A stretch of DNA of 64,000 nucleotides. Origin: Myxococcales bacterium. Lineage in GTDB: Bacteria; Myxococcota_A; Polyangia; Fen-1088. Both the position numbers and the translations under genes were made by a program. The stretch is from NCBI GenBank assembly GCA_022184915.1, contig JAGTJU010000002.1:744001-808000 (forward strand), written 5' to 3'. Positions 1 to 8,227 of this stretch are shown piece by piece. Position 1 is the stretch's first letter, and every line of letters begins with the position of its first letter. Under the pieces are notes generated by a model. That model saw only the letters and a program-made list of their open reading frames with translations. It ran no database searches and was not told the DNA's origin.

Positions 1-243
1 CCGGTGATCCACGTGCACCTCGGGAACGCCCAGCCGCTGCGCGACGATCTCGGCCGTCTCGCGTGCCCGTGCCAGGTCGCTGGCCATGATGCGCGCGATG
101 CCAAGCCCATCCAAACGGTCTGCCAGGCCGCGCGCTTGGGCCCGACCTTGCGCGTTGAGGGCGATGTCGGTGTGCCCCTGCCAACGCATCTCGCGGTTCC
201 AGTCGGTTTCGCCGTGACGGGTCAAGTAAAGCGTACGTCGCAT
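1..243 (-). CDS. Histidine phosphatase (phosphoglycerate mutase-like), 3' part beyond window
   Basis: This is the N-terminal 81 residues of a cytosolic histidine phosphatase; the rest lies beyond the left window edge. The protein opens MRRTLYLTRHGETDWN, and RHGETDWN is the phosphate-accepting histidine motif of the branch-1 histidine phosphatase superfamily. A conserved-looking ARETAEIVAQ segment follows near residues 61-70. Members act as cofactor-dependent phosphoglycerate mutases, alpha-ribazole phosphatases or broad phosphomonoesterases, and the fragment does not say which. The ATG lies 34 bases downstream of the stop of the permease gene on the same strand, so the two may be cotranscribed. 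There is no clear ribosome binding site. The family call is firm; the substrate is unknown. Confidence 0.85.
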   Translation of the reverse strand, partial: MRRTLYLTRHGETDWNREMRWQGHTDIALNAQGRAQARGLADRLDGLGIARIMASDLARARETAEIVAQRLGVPEVHVDHR

Positions 244-277
244 GTGCCTCGCGCGAGCTGCTGGGAGCCTCTGAAGT

Positions 278-1546
278 TTAGCAGCCCGGTGGGCGTGGGG
301 GCGGAGGTTCGGCCTCGGGCGTCGCGTTCGCCGCCTCCACGGAGCGGGGCAGGATCGCGATGAACAGGAGCGCTGGCAAAATGAAGGCCGCAGTGATCAA
401 AAAAAACAAGCTCCAGCCGAGCTCGCGCGCCAGGAACCCCGACCAGGCGCCCAGCGCGCGTCCGCCCACGCTCGACACGCTGGTCAAGAGCGCGTACTGC
501 GTGGCGCTGTAGCGGGAGGCGGCGAGGGTCATCAAAAAGGCCACGAACGCCGCCGAGCCCATGCCTCCCGCGAAGCTGTCGAACCCCACCGCGATGAACA
601 GCATCGGGAAGCTCTTGCCGGTATGGGCAAGCACCGCATAGAGCACGTTGGTGAGCGCGGCCAATCCTCCCAGCACGAAGAGCGGGCGCCGCAGGCCCCA
701 CTTGGCCACCACGGCACCCCCGAGGAACGAGCCGGCGATCGCCGCGAGCGAGCCGAAGAACTTGTTCACCGTACCCACCTCGGCCTGAGAAAAGCCCACC
801 GTACGGATGAGGAAGGGCGTGATCATCGTCGTGGCGATCGTATCGCCCACCCGGAAGGAAATGACGAACGCCAGCGCGATGAGGGCGCCCTTGCGGCGGA
901 AAAAATCGATGAAGGGTTCCACCACGGCCTCGGTGAGCGTGCGGGGGGCGGCCTTCATCTCGGGTTCAGGCACCCGCCAGGTGAACCAAAGGCCGAGCGC
1001 CATGAGCGCGGCGAACGCAAAGTACAGCCATCGCCAGGTCACGGTGTCGGCCAGGATGAGCGCCAGCGCGCCGGTGACGTTGAGGGCCACACGATACCCG
1101 GTGACGAAGGTCGCCGTGCCGGCCGCGCGTTCGGAAGGGGCCAAGAGATCGGTGCGATGCGCGTCCACCACCACGTCGAAGCTGGCCGAAACGAATGAAA
1201 GGCCGAGCGCAAGCGCCGCCACGATCGCCAGATTGCCTTGCACTCCCAAAAGGCCCAGCGCAAAGACGAAGGCCGCGATGAGGGCCTGGAACGCCAGCAT
1301 CCAGCCGCGCCGACGGCCAAAGCCCGGCAGGCTGTAGCGGTCGAGCAGGGGCGCCCAGAGGAACTTCAGATTGTATGGCACGCCCACGAGCGTGAAGAGG
1401 CCGATGGTGGAGACATCCACCTTTTCGACCGTCAGCCACGTTTGCAGGCTGCCCTGGCTGAGCAAAAAGGGCAGCCCCGCGGCGAACCCGATCGGCGTGA
1501 GCCATCCCACCCGCCTGGATCGGAACACGGAGAAGAAGCTCGCCAT
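278..1546 (-). CDS. ampG: AmpG-family muropeptide MFS permease
   Basis: A 422-residue major facilitator with about 12 hydrophobic segments across its whole length. The N-terminal part (residues about 10-70: GFAAGLPFLLSQGSLQ, then TIGLFTLVGVPYNLKFLWAPLLD and GRRRGWML) is characteristic of AmpG. AmpG imports anhydromuropeptides from the periplasm for cell-wall recycling. ATG at 1546 is chosen because the first membrane segment follows closely and a TATAGT box lies 7 bases upstream with no Shine-Dalgarno sequence, suggesting a leaderless message. The longer upstream frame only mirrors topB. The Pro/Glu-rich C-terminal tail after residue 400 is probably cytoplasmic. A truncated phosphatase gene follows on the same strand. 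A related acetyl-CoA-type MFS carrier is the main alternative. Confidence 0.85.
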   Translation of the reverse strand: MASFFSVFRSRRVGWLTPIGFAAGLPFLLSQGSLQTWLTVEKVDVSTIGLFTLVGVPYNLKFLWAPLLDRYSLPGFGRRRGWMLAFQALIAAFVFALGLLGVQGNLAIVAALALGLSFVSASFDVVVDAHRTDLLAPSERAAGTATFVTGYRVALNVTGALALILADTVTWRWLYFAFAALMALGLWFTWRVPEPEMKAAPRTLTEAVVEPFIDFFRRKGALIALAFVISFRVGDTIATTMITPFLIRTVGFSQAEVGTVNKFFGSLAAIAGSFLGGAVVAKWGLRRPLFVLGGLAALTNVLYAVLAHTGKSFPMLFIAVGFDSFAGGMGSAAFVAFLMTLAASRYSATQYALLTSVSSVGGRALGAWSGFLARELGWSLFFLITAAFILPALLFIAILPRSVEAANATPEAEPPPPRPPGC

Positions 1547-1553
1547 GGCCGGC

Positions 1554-1559
1554 ACTATA
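1554..1559 (-). promoter_or_regulatory. -10-like TATAGT box for the AmpG gene
   Basis: TATAGT on the minus strand ends 7 bases before the ATG and no ribosome binding site intervenes, so transcription would begin at or next to the start codon. No well-spaced -35 was found. Confidence 0.4.
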
Positions 1560-1652
1560 GGGGCGGCGGGGGCTCGGGGCGACAAATGCGTGGGCCCTCC
1601 CGCAAAGCCCGGCAAGGCCCCGCGCCCATCGGGGGCGATCGAGACAACTTGC

Positions 1653-1682
1653 TTGCAACTTTTTGCGCTGCGAGACGATAAG
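1653..1682 (+). promoter_or_regulatory. Possible sigma70-type promoter for topB
   Basis: TTGCAA, an 18-base spacer and GATAAG precede topB and would give a leader of roughly 45 bases. Both hexamers are partial matches (4 of 6) to the consensus, so this is only a candidate. Confidence 0.3.
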
Positions 1683-1732
1683 CTCGCCCGAGAGGGAAAA
1701 AGCCGCTGCTGCCGTGCGGGCGGCCGATCGCC

Positions 1733-4294
1733 ATGCAACTCGTCATCGCCGAAAAGCCGTCCGTCGCCCGGGACATCGCCCGTGTGCTCGGGGTGCGCCC
1801 TGCGGGCCGTCACAGCTTCACCGGTGGGGAGTGGGTGATCACCTGGTGTGTGGGGCACCTGGTCGAACTGGAAGAGCCCGCGGCCTACGACGCCCGGTGG
1901 AAATCGTGGCGGCTCGAGGCTCTGCCCATGTTGCCTCCGCGCTTCAAGCTGCGCGCGGCGGCGGGTACGCGTGATCAGTTCACGGCCGTGGCGCGTCTGC
2001 TCGTGGATCGGCGCTTTGCGGGCGTGGTCAACGCCTGCGACGCGGGACGTGAAGGCGAGCTGATTTTCCGTTACGTCTACGAGCTCGCGGGCAGCGGCCT
2101 GCCCATCCGGCGCCTGTGGATTTCGTCGATGACCGACGAGGCCATTCGTGCGGGCTTTGCATCCTTGAAACCCGGCACCCACTACGACCCCCTGGCCGCC
2201 GCCGCGCGGTGCCGGTCCGAGGCCGATTGGCTCGTGGGGTTGAACGCCACGCGGGCGGTGACGGTGCGTTACCGGCAGGCCGGGGGTGACGCCCTCTATT
2301 CCATAGGCCGCGTGCAAACACCCACCCTGGCGATTTTGGTCGAGCGTGAGCGGGCCATCCGCAGCTTCACACCGAAGGACTATTGGGAAATCGTTGGCAC
2401 GTTCACGCCTGCATCGGGGCCTGCGTTCCGGGCCACCTGGACCCTGCTTGCGCCGCCCGCGCCCCGCCACGTGCGCTTTGGCAACGAAGGCGTCGTGCAC
2501 ACCGTGGTGGCGCGCCTGGCCGCGCACGCCGCGGCGGAAGCGCCCGGGGGGCCCGTGGTGGAGACCCTCGAGCAGAAAAAAACGCGCGAGCCCCCGCCGC
2601 TGCTCTTCGATCTCACGTCACTGCAGCGCACCGCGAACCGCCGCTTCGGTCTGTCGGCGTCCCGCACCCTGGAGGTGGCCCAGGCGCTTTACGAACGGCA
2701 CAAGGTGCTCACGTACCCGCGTACGGATGCGCGGCACCTCTCGCAGGATCTGGTGGGTGAGTTGCCCAAACTCTTTGCCGGACTGGCGCAGATCCCGGAC
2801 TACACCCCGTTTGCACGCCCTCTTTGCGAGCGGCCCCCCGCACCGCCCCGGCGGGTGTTCGACGACAAGAAGGTGCACGATCACCACGCGATCATACCCA
2901 CGGGCAAGGCCGTCGATCTCGCTCGTCTCGACCGGGATGAAAAACGCCTCTTCGATCTGGTGGTACGTCGGTTTTTGGGCGCCTTTTACCCGGATGCCGA
3001 GTTCGCCAACACCGAAGCCGTGATCCGCGTGGGCCCCGCGGCCGTGCACGCGGGTCCGGTCACCGCGGCGTCGGGGAAGGCACGGGCGCCGTCGGTATCG
3101 TCGGCCAGGCGCAACCCGCCGCCTGCCGCCCCCCAGCCAGCACGCGCCCTGGGGGGTGAGGACGAGGCCGAGCAGGGCTTCGTCGAGAGTCTACCGCCCC
3201 CGCCCGATCGCTTCGTGGCCCGCGGACGGGTGCGCCTTTTGCCCGGGTGGCAGGTGGTCGCGGGCTTCGGAGAGCCTGCGGCCGGCCGTGGCCATGAAAA
3301 GGAAAAGGAAAAGGAAAAGGAAAAAGAAAAAGAAAAGGAAGAGGAGGGGAACCCCGAGGCCACCTTGCCGGTCCTCGCCGAAGGGCAAAGGCTCGCGGGC
3401 AGCTTCGCCTCCGTGGCGAAGCAAACGAAACCTCCCCCGCGACACACGGAAGGCACCTTGCTCGCCGCCATGGAGACGGCGGGACGGCAGATCGAGGACG
3501 AAGAGCTGCGCGCCGCCATGAAGGAGGCGGGGCTGGGGACACCCGCCACACGGGCCAGCATCATCGAGACGCTGGTCAAGCGGGGGTTCGTGTGCCGCGA
3601 AGGCAAACAGATCCTCCCCACCGACACGGGTATGGCGTTGGTTGCGGCCTTGCCCGTGCCGAGCCTCGCTTCACCCGAACTGACCGGTTCCTGGGAAGCG
3701 CGGCTGTCTCGGGTGGCCCGCGCCGAGGAGGCCCGCGAGGCGTTCATGCACGACATTGCCGCCTACGTTCGCCAGGTGGTAGAGGCGGTCCGGCGGTCTC
3801 CGGTGGACCCGGCCATGATGTCGGCGGAGGCCCCGCGGCGCCGAGAGCCCGCGCTCCGGCCGACCGCTCAAACCTCGCCCCGTGCGCCCGCCGGGGCACC
3901 CTCCGTACCCCCGACGAGTGCCCGGCGTCTCCCCCGGCCCCGCAAGGTCGCCCCGAAGGCCCCGGCGCCGCGCGAAGCGAGCCCGACGGAAGGGGAGGCG
4001 CCCGTCCCGTGCCCCCGGTGCCGCGAGGGTACCCTCGTGCGCGGCCACCGGGGATGGGGGTGTAGCCGGTGGAAGCAGGGCTGCACCTTCGTGGTCTGGT
4101 TTGCCTTCGAAGGCAAGACCTTGACGGAGAGCCAGTTCAAGGATCTCGTCACGAAGGGCAAAACCCGCAAGCTCTCGTGGCCTGGACCCCAGGGGCAGGA
4201 GCGGGCGGGGCGCTTGGTCCTGGACGTGAACGCGCCGCGCGAGACGGGCGCGGCTCGCTTCGAGGCGGCCGCGCCCGGCGCCACCCGGTCGTGA
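1733..4294 (+). CDS. topB: DNA topoisomerase III
   Basis: An 853-residue type IA topoisomerase that relaxes negative supercoils and decatenates DNA by single-strand passage. The Toprim domain starts at residue 1 (IAEKPSVARDIA) and has the acidic DAGREGE motif at residues 103-109. The catalytic tyrosine is Y328 in VLTYPRTDARHL, the same number as in the E. coli enzyme. SIGRVQTP and GTPATRASIIETL blocks are also present. Two insertions are unusual: an Ala/Pro-rich stretch near residues 445-490 and a pure Lys-Glu tract at 522-538. The C-terminus carries a Cys-containing module (CPRCREGTL...CSRWKQGC) like the zinc ribbons or Toprim-associated repeats of this family, preceded by a basic Pro-rich linker. 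ATG 1733 begins directly with the family's first beta strand. Confidence 0.95.
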   Translation: MQLVIAEKPSVARDIARVLGVRPAGRHSFTGGEWVITWCVGHLVELEEPAAYDARWKSWRLEALPMLPPRFKLRAAAGTRDQFTAVARLLVDRRFAGVVNACDAGREGELIFRYVYELAGSGLPIRRLWISSMTDEAIRAGFASLKPGTHYDPLAAAARCRSEADWLVGLNATRAVTVRYRQAGGDALYSIGRVQTPTLAILVERERAIRSFTPKDYWEIVGTFTPASGPAFRATWTLLAPPAPRHVRFGNEGVVHTVVARLAAHAAAEAPGGPVVETLEQKKTREPPPLLFDLTSLQRTANRRFGLSASRTLEVAQALYERHKVLTYPRTDARHLSQDLVGELPKLFAGLAQIPDYTPFARPLCERPPAPPRRVFDDKKVHDHHAIIPTGKAVDLARLDRDEKRLFDLVVRRFLGAFYPDAEFANTEAVIRVGPAAVHAGPVTAASGKARAPSVSSARRNPPPAAPQPARALGGEDEAEQGFVESLPPPPDRFVARGRVRLLPGWQVVAGFGEPAAGRGHEKEKEKEKEKEKEKEEEGNPEATLPVLAEGQRLAGSFASVAKQTKPPPRHTEGTLLAAMETAGRQIEDEELRAAMKEAGLGTPATRASIIETLVKRGFVCREGKQILPTDTGMALVAALPVPSLASPELTGSWEARLSRVARAEEAREAFMHDIAAYVRQVVEAVRRSPVDPAMMSAEAPRRREPALRPTAQTSPRAPAGAPSVPPTSARRLPRPRKVAPKAPAPREASPTEGEAPVPCPRCREGTLVRGHRGWGCSRWKQGCTFVVWFAFEGKTLTESQFKDLVTKGKTRKLSWPGPQGQERAGRLVLDVNAPRETGAARFEAAAPGATRS
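3296..3346 (+). repeat. In-frame GAAAAG hexanucleotide tract (Lys-Glu run) inside topB
   Basis: Consecutive GAA-AAG codons, with slight GAA/AAA and GAG variation at the end, encode 17 residues of alternating Glu and Lys (522-538). The unit is six bases, so slippage would change length without shifting frame. The tract sits in the linker upstream of a conserved block, and the purine-only strand is strikingly AT-richer than its surroundings. Confidence 0.9.
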
Positions 4295-4358
4295 CACCCG
4301 TCCGTGACGCGGCTCGTAAGTCTAGTTTTTCCCGTGAAGCCCTTGCCTACATGTGCTG

Positions 4359-4364
4359 TACTGT
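4359..4364 (+). promoter_or_regulatory. -10-like TACTGT box
   Basis: TACTGT ends 9 bases before the ATG of the small membrane-protein gene, with no ribosome binding site between. It is part of the recurrent TAnnnT pattern in this window. Confidence 0.35.
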
Positions 4365-4373
4365 CCTCCGTCG

Positions 4374-4628
4374 ATGTCGCTCGCTCTTGTCCGCCTGACC
4401 GACGAACCTGCGGGGCCCGTGATGGCCTCCCGGCGCCGCCGTGTGGAAAAGCTGCGCTGGCAGCTGCGCGTGTCCCGCCGGGCTGTGGCGGCGATGCGGC
4501 AGGAGTGGGAGGCGCTGTCTGAAGGTCTGCCTGGCCCGGTCCTGGATCGCCGTGCGGTGGCGGGTTTCGTGACGGGCGCCCTGGCGGCTCTAACGGTCAT
4601 CGCCTGGCTGACGGGGGTGCTCGGGTGA
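4374..4628 (+). CDS. Small single-TM protein, upstream partner
   Basis: I do not recognise this 84-residue protein. An Arg-rich segment (residues about 19-45, rich in R, E and W) is followed by one C-terminal hydrophobic helix (residues about 62-82: AVAGFVTGALAALTVIAWL), so it looks like a C-tail-anchored inner-membrane protein with a cytoplasmic helical domain. ATG 4374 is preferred over a GTG seven codons upstream because of the TACTGT box 9 bases before it. Its stop codon overlaps the GTG start of the next gene (GTGA), which implies translational coupling. That partner has the same helix-plus-C-terminal-TM design, so the two may form a small membrane complex. The function is unknown. Confidence 0.6.
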   Translation: MSLALVRLTDEPAGPVMASRRRRVEKLRWQLRVSRRAVAAMRQEWEALSEGLPGPVLDRRAVAGFVTGALAALTVIAWLTGVLG

Positions 4629-4891
4629 GCGTGCGAGATCCCTTGCACGCGGCGCACCGGCAGATGCATGACCTGCGGGTGCTGGCGAGCGAGATTGACC
4701 GTGAGCTCGAGGGCCTCACCCAAGCGCGAGGGGAGCTGGATGCCCGCATCCGGCGCACGCGGCGGCAGCGTGCCCTCACGCCCGGGCGTCGCTTTTGGCG
4801 GGGGTTCGGCTTGGGGCTCTTGGCCGTTGGCGGGGTATGGGTGGCAAGCGCGGCCTTGGCAAGGGCCGCCCTGGGCGCGTTTGGCCCGTGA
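4625..4891 (+). CDS. Small coiled-coil, single-TM protein, downstream partner
   Basis: I do not recognise this 88-residue protein. Residues about 10-45 form a charged amphipathic stretch (LRVLASEIDRELEGLTQARGELDARIR) suited to a coiled coil. A basic patch follows (RRTRRQR), then one hydrophobic helix at about 60-82. It starts on GTG 4625, overlapping the upstream stop by four bases, so its translation is probably coupled to the upstream gene. Together they look like two small helical membrane proteins of shared topology. Codon use resembles its neighbours and the frame is clean. It does not resemble a known toxin-antitoxin or holin family that I can name. Confidence 0.6.
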   Translation: MSVRDPLHAAHRQMHDLRVLASEIDRELEGLTQARGELDARIRRTRRQRALTPGRRFWRGFGLGLLAVGGVWVASAALARAALGAFGP

Positions 4892-4952
4892 AGTCTTGAA
4901 GCATGACCGGTTCCGCGCAAAGCTCCCCTCTACATTCCGGGAGGATCGAGAG

Positions 4953-5984
4953 ATGAGTGACGCGGATCCGAAGCTGGCGAGGCGAAAATTCGTGGGCACG
5001 GCGGTCGTGGCCGGTACGACTCTCTGGGGAGCGGCGGCGCACGCCGACAAAGCACCTCGCACAAACCCGGCGGGCATTCCGCTGCGCCCCCTCGGTAAAT
5101 TGGGCGTGCCCGTCTCGGTGATGGGTCTCGGCGGCTGGCACATTGGCGCCATCAAGGAGAAGACGCAGGCCATCGAGCTCATGCACGCGGCCCTCGACGA
5201 GGGGCTCACGTTCTGGGACAACGCCTGGGACTACCACGGCGGTCGCAGTGAAGAGCTCATGGGCGAGGCGCTGGCGGCGCCCGGCAAGCGCGATCAGGTC
5301 TTCCTGATGACCAAGAACTGCGAGCGCGACTACGCAGGTTCGATGCAGCACCTCGAAGACAGCTTGCGGCGCCTGCGCACCGACCACATCGATTTGTGGC
5401 AGTTCCACGAGATCAACTACGACAACGATCCGCAGTGGCTGCTCGAGCGCGGCGGTCTCAAGGCGGCCCTGGACGCGAAGAAGGCGGGCAAGGTCCGTTT
5501 CATCGGCTTTACCGGGCACAAGCACCCTGACATCCATCTTGCGGCCCTGCGTTTGAAGTTCCCCTGGGATGCCGTGCAGATGCCGATCAACATCCTGGAC
5601 ACCCACTACCGCAGCTTTCAAAAGCACGTGGTGCCCGTGGCCCGCAAGCAGGGCGTGGGGGTGATCGGCATGAAGAGCCTCGGCGGCGGGGCGCCAGAAG
5701 GGAACTTCCTCATGCGCGGACGCACGGGGCTCACGGCCGAGCAGTGTCTGCGCTATGCGCTGGGCGTGGACGTGAGCACGCTCGTGGTGGGCATCATGAG
5801 TCTCGAGCAGCTCAAGGCCAACGCCGCCGTGGCACGCGACTTTTCGCCGCTGCCGCCGGCCGAACGCGACACCTTGCTGCGTCAGCTGCGGGACGAAGCC
5901 TCCGACGGCCGATATGAGCTCTTCAAGTCCACCCACCTGTTCGACGGGGCCCACCACCGCAAGCAACACGGCTTCCCGGTGTGA
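4953..5984 (+). CDS. Tat-exported aldo/keto reductase
   Basis: A 343-residue NADPH-type aldo/keto reductase fold with a twin-arginine signal (LARRKFVGTAVVAGTTLWGAAAHA, residues about 9-32), so it probably works in the periplasm or is Tat-translocated with its cofactor bound. The catalytic tetrad is visible: Asp and Tyr in FWDNAWDYHGGRSEELMG, Lys in LMTKNC, and His in LWQFHEI. ATG 4953 has a good Shine-Dalgarno (GGGAGGA) and places the RR motif near the N-terminus; a longer frame upstream overlaps the small membrane-protein gene. The C-terminal tail after the barrel (DGRYELFKSTHLFDGAHH) is His-rich. It is convergent with prlC. The substrate is not evident; members of this export-tagged group are common in GC-rich bacteria but little characterised. 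Confidence 0.85.
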   Translation: MSDADPKLARRKFVGTAVVAGTTLWGAAAHADKAPRTNPAGIPLRPLGKLGVPVSVMGLGGWHIGAIKEKTQAIELMHAALDEGLTFWDNAWDYHGGRSEELMGEALAAPGKRDQVFLMTKNCERDYAGSMQHLEDSLRRLRTDHIDLWQFHEINYDNDPQWLLERGGLKAALDAKKAGKVRFIGFTGHKHPDIHLAALRLKFPWDAVQMPINILDTHYRSFQKHVVPVARKQGVGVIGMKSLGGGAPEGNFLMRGRTGLTAEQCLRYALGVDVSTLVVGIMSLEQLKANAAVARDFSPLPPAERDTLLRQLRDEASDGRYELFKSTHLFDGAHHRKQHGFPV

Positions 5985-6003
5985 GTTTCGTCCGGCGCAC
6001 GCT

Positions 6004-6036
6004 CGGCTTCTCTGCACGACGTGACGAGAGAAGCCG
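6004..6036. terminator. Hairpin between convergent genes
   Basis: A perfect 10-bp stem, CGGCTTCTCT pairing with AGAGAAGCCG around a 13-base loop, lies in the 68-base gap between the convergent reductase and prlC genes. It could end transcription in both directions. There is no T-tract on either side, so this is a structural inference. Confidence 0.45.
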
Positions 6037-6052
6037 GCGGCGCGCGGGGGCG

Positions 6053-8227
6053 TCAGGCCGAAAGGCCGTAGGACCGCAAGAGGGCCTTGGCGTCGGGATC
6101 GCGGCCCCGGAAGGCGCGGAAGACGTCGGCCGGCGCCTTTCCGCCCCCGAGCGCAAGCACGGTCTCGCGGAAGCGGCGCCCCACCTCGGCGAGTTTGGGC
6201 AGGTCGTCGAGGCCCACCTCCTCGAAGGCTGCGAAGGCATCGGCGGCCAAAACCTCGGCCCACTTGTAGCTATAGTATCCGGCTGCGTAGCCTCCGGCGA
6301 AGATGTGCCCGAAGGAACAAAGGAAGCGATCTTCGGGTAGCGGGGGCACGATCGTGTTGTCGGCCGCCACCTGGGCCGCCGTGGCGAGCACACCGGTCGT
6401 GCCCTTCGGCGGGGACGCGTGGTGCAGGCTCATGTCGAGCGTGGCGAAGTAGACCTGGCGCAGGAACTGGCTGCCCGCGCGGTAGTTGCGGGCCGCGACG
6501 ATGCGCGTGAAGAGATCCGCCGGCAGGGGCACACCCGTCTCGTAGTGCCGGGCGAAACCCATCACGGTGGGCTGGTGGTAGCACCAGTTCTCCATGAACT
6601 GGCTTGGCAGCTCCACCGCATCCCACTCCACGTTGTTGATGCCCGCAGCATCCAGGTAGTCGACCCGGGTCAGCATGTGCTGCAGCCCATGACCGAACTC
6701 GTGAAAGAGGGTCTCGACCTCACTAAAGGTCATGAGTGAAGGCTTGCCGTCCACGGGAGGCGTCTGGTTGCAGGTGAGGTAGGCGATGGGCAACCGCAGG
6801 CGCCCGTCGGTGCGGCGCCTGCGATCGAGGCATACGTCCATCCAAGCCCCGCCGCGCTTTTCCGCGGGGCGGCTGTACGGGTCGAGAAAAAACGCCGCGA
6901 TGGGCGCGTCGTTTTCGTCCTTGACGCGAAAGAAGCGGACATCGGGATGCCACACCGGCGTCTCTCCGTCGGCGGCCTCGATGTGCACGCCGAAGAGGCG
7001 CTCGGCCACGCCGAAGAGACCCTCGAGCACGGCAGGCAAGGTGAAGAACGGGCGGACCTCTTCGTCCGTGAAGGCGTAGAGCTCCTCGCGTTGGCGCTCG
7101 GCCCAGTAGGCGATATCCCACAACGCCAGCTCGAGGCCCCCTTCGCCGCTCTTTGCGCGCGCGAACTCCACCAGCTGTTCGTATTCCTTGCGTGCCGCAG
7201 GACGCGCCGTGGCCCGCAGATCGTTTAACATTTTCGAGACCGCGTCGGCCGTTTTGGCCATCTTGCGCGAGAGGCTGAGCGCCGCAAAGTCCGTGAAGCC
7301 GAGCAAGCGCGCCTTCTCGTGGCGAAGCTCGAGGATACGCACGATGAGCGGCTGGTTGTCGAGGTCTCCCGCCGAGGCCCGCGTGACTTGGGCGCGGTAG
7401 AGCGTCTCCCGCAGATCGCGGCGGCGTGCATGCTCCATGAACGGGATGTAGACGGGCATGTCGAGGGTGACCCGCCAGGGGCCGTTTTCGGCTGTGGCGG
7501 TCTTCATCGCGCTGGCCTTCGGCCCCAAAGGCTCGGCTTCGGCCGCCGCCCGTGCGTTCTGGGCGGCCGCCGCCAACCACGACGGGGGCAGCCCCTCCAC
7601 CTCGTCGTTGCGGGTCAACACCAAAAAGAAGGCCTTCGTGGCATCCAGTACGTTGTTCTGGAACTTCGTGGAGAGCTCGGCCAGCTCCATCTCGATCTTC
7701 GTGAATCGTTCGCGCTCTTCACCCAAAAGCCCGATGCCGGCCAGCTCGGCGGCTTGAATGGTGCTGGTGACGATGCGGCGCTGTGCTTCGTCGAGGCTGC
7801 TCCATGCCGCGCCGTCGCGCAGGTTGCAAAACGCCTTGTAGACGGGCTCGCTTTGACCTAGCCGCAAGCCGGCCCCGATGACCTCGGACTGAATCGTTTG
7901 CTCCGCCTCGCGAAGAGCCGGAGAGTTTTTCACCCCCAAGAGGTGGTGCACCAGGCGCCAGGCGTAGGTGAGCGGCTCGGCGAGATCGGTGAGCGGCTCG
8001 ACCATGCCGTCCCAGTCGGCGGGGCAGTTGGCCTCGAGCGCGGCGAGCGCCTGGTTTTGCTGCGCGATGAGCGCGCGCACGGTGGGCACGATGCCTTCGG
8101 CGCTGAGCACATCGAAGCGCGGAGGCTGGTTGACTGTGGCGAGAGGGCTGGTTTCGGTCTGGGTTTCGTTCAACGTCGGCTCCTGTCCCTGTGGGTCTTT
8201 GCGATCTTCGAAAGGGGCCCGCTTCAT
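6053..8227 (-). CDS. prlC: M3-family metallopeptidase, oligopeptidase A type
   Basis: A 724-residue zinc oligopeptidase of the thimet (M3) family, which degrades short peptides in the cytosol, including cleaved signal peptides. The zinc site HEFGH is at residues 509-513 in TLFHEFGHGLQHML, followed by the family's conserved PSQFMENW block with the third ligand region. The C-terminal FGHIFAGGYAAGYYSY motif, which contributes substrate-binding Tyr and His, is intact. It is about 40 residues longer than E. coli OpdA, mainly through an N-terminal extension. ATG 8227 overlaps the purU stop as ATGA, indicating translational coupling. No signal peptide or membrane segment is present. Confidence 0.93.
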   Translation of the reverse strand: MKRAPFEDRKDPQGQEPTLNETQTETSPLATVNQPPRFDVLSAEGIVPTVRALIAQQNQALAALEANCPADWDGMVEPLTDLAEPLTYAWRLVHHLLGVKNSPALREAEQTIQSEVIGAGLRLGQSEPVYKAFCNLRDGAAWSSLDEAQRRIVTSTIQAAELAGIGLLGEERERFTKIEMELAELSTKFQNNVLDATKAFFLVLTRNDEVEGLPPSWLAAAAQNARAAAEAEPLGPKASAMKTATAENGPWRVTLDMPVYIPFMEHARRRDLRETLYRAQVTRASAGDLDNQPLIVRILELRHEKARLLGFTDFAALSLSRKMAKTADAVSKMLNDLRATARPAARKEYEQLVEFARAKSGEGGLELALWDIAYWAERQREELYAFTDEEVRPFFTLPAVLEGLFGVAERLFGVHIEAADGETPVWHPDVRFFRVKDENDAPIAAFFLDPYSRPAEKRGGAWMDVCLDRRRRTDGRLRLPIAYLTCNQTPPVDGKPSLMTFSEVETLFHEFGHGLQHMLTRVDYLDAAGINNVEWDAVELPSQFMENWCYHQPTVMGFARHYETGVPLPADLFTRIVAARNYRAGSQFLRQVYFATLDMSLHHASPPKGTTGVLATAAQVAADNTIVPPLPEDRFLCSFGHIFAGGYAAGYYSYKWAEVLAADAFAAFEEVGLDDLPKLAEVGRRFRETVLALGGGKAPADVFRAFRGRDPDAKALLRSYGLSA

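Noticed and set aside
1547-2527. Long open frame extending the AmpG gene upstream on the minus strand
   Set aside because: It is antisense to topB, has no membrane segments, and AmpG homology starts at the ATG 1546.
3296-3346. Phase-variable frameshift tract in topB
   Set aside because: The repeat unit is six bases, so length changes keep the frame.
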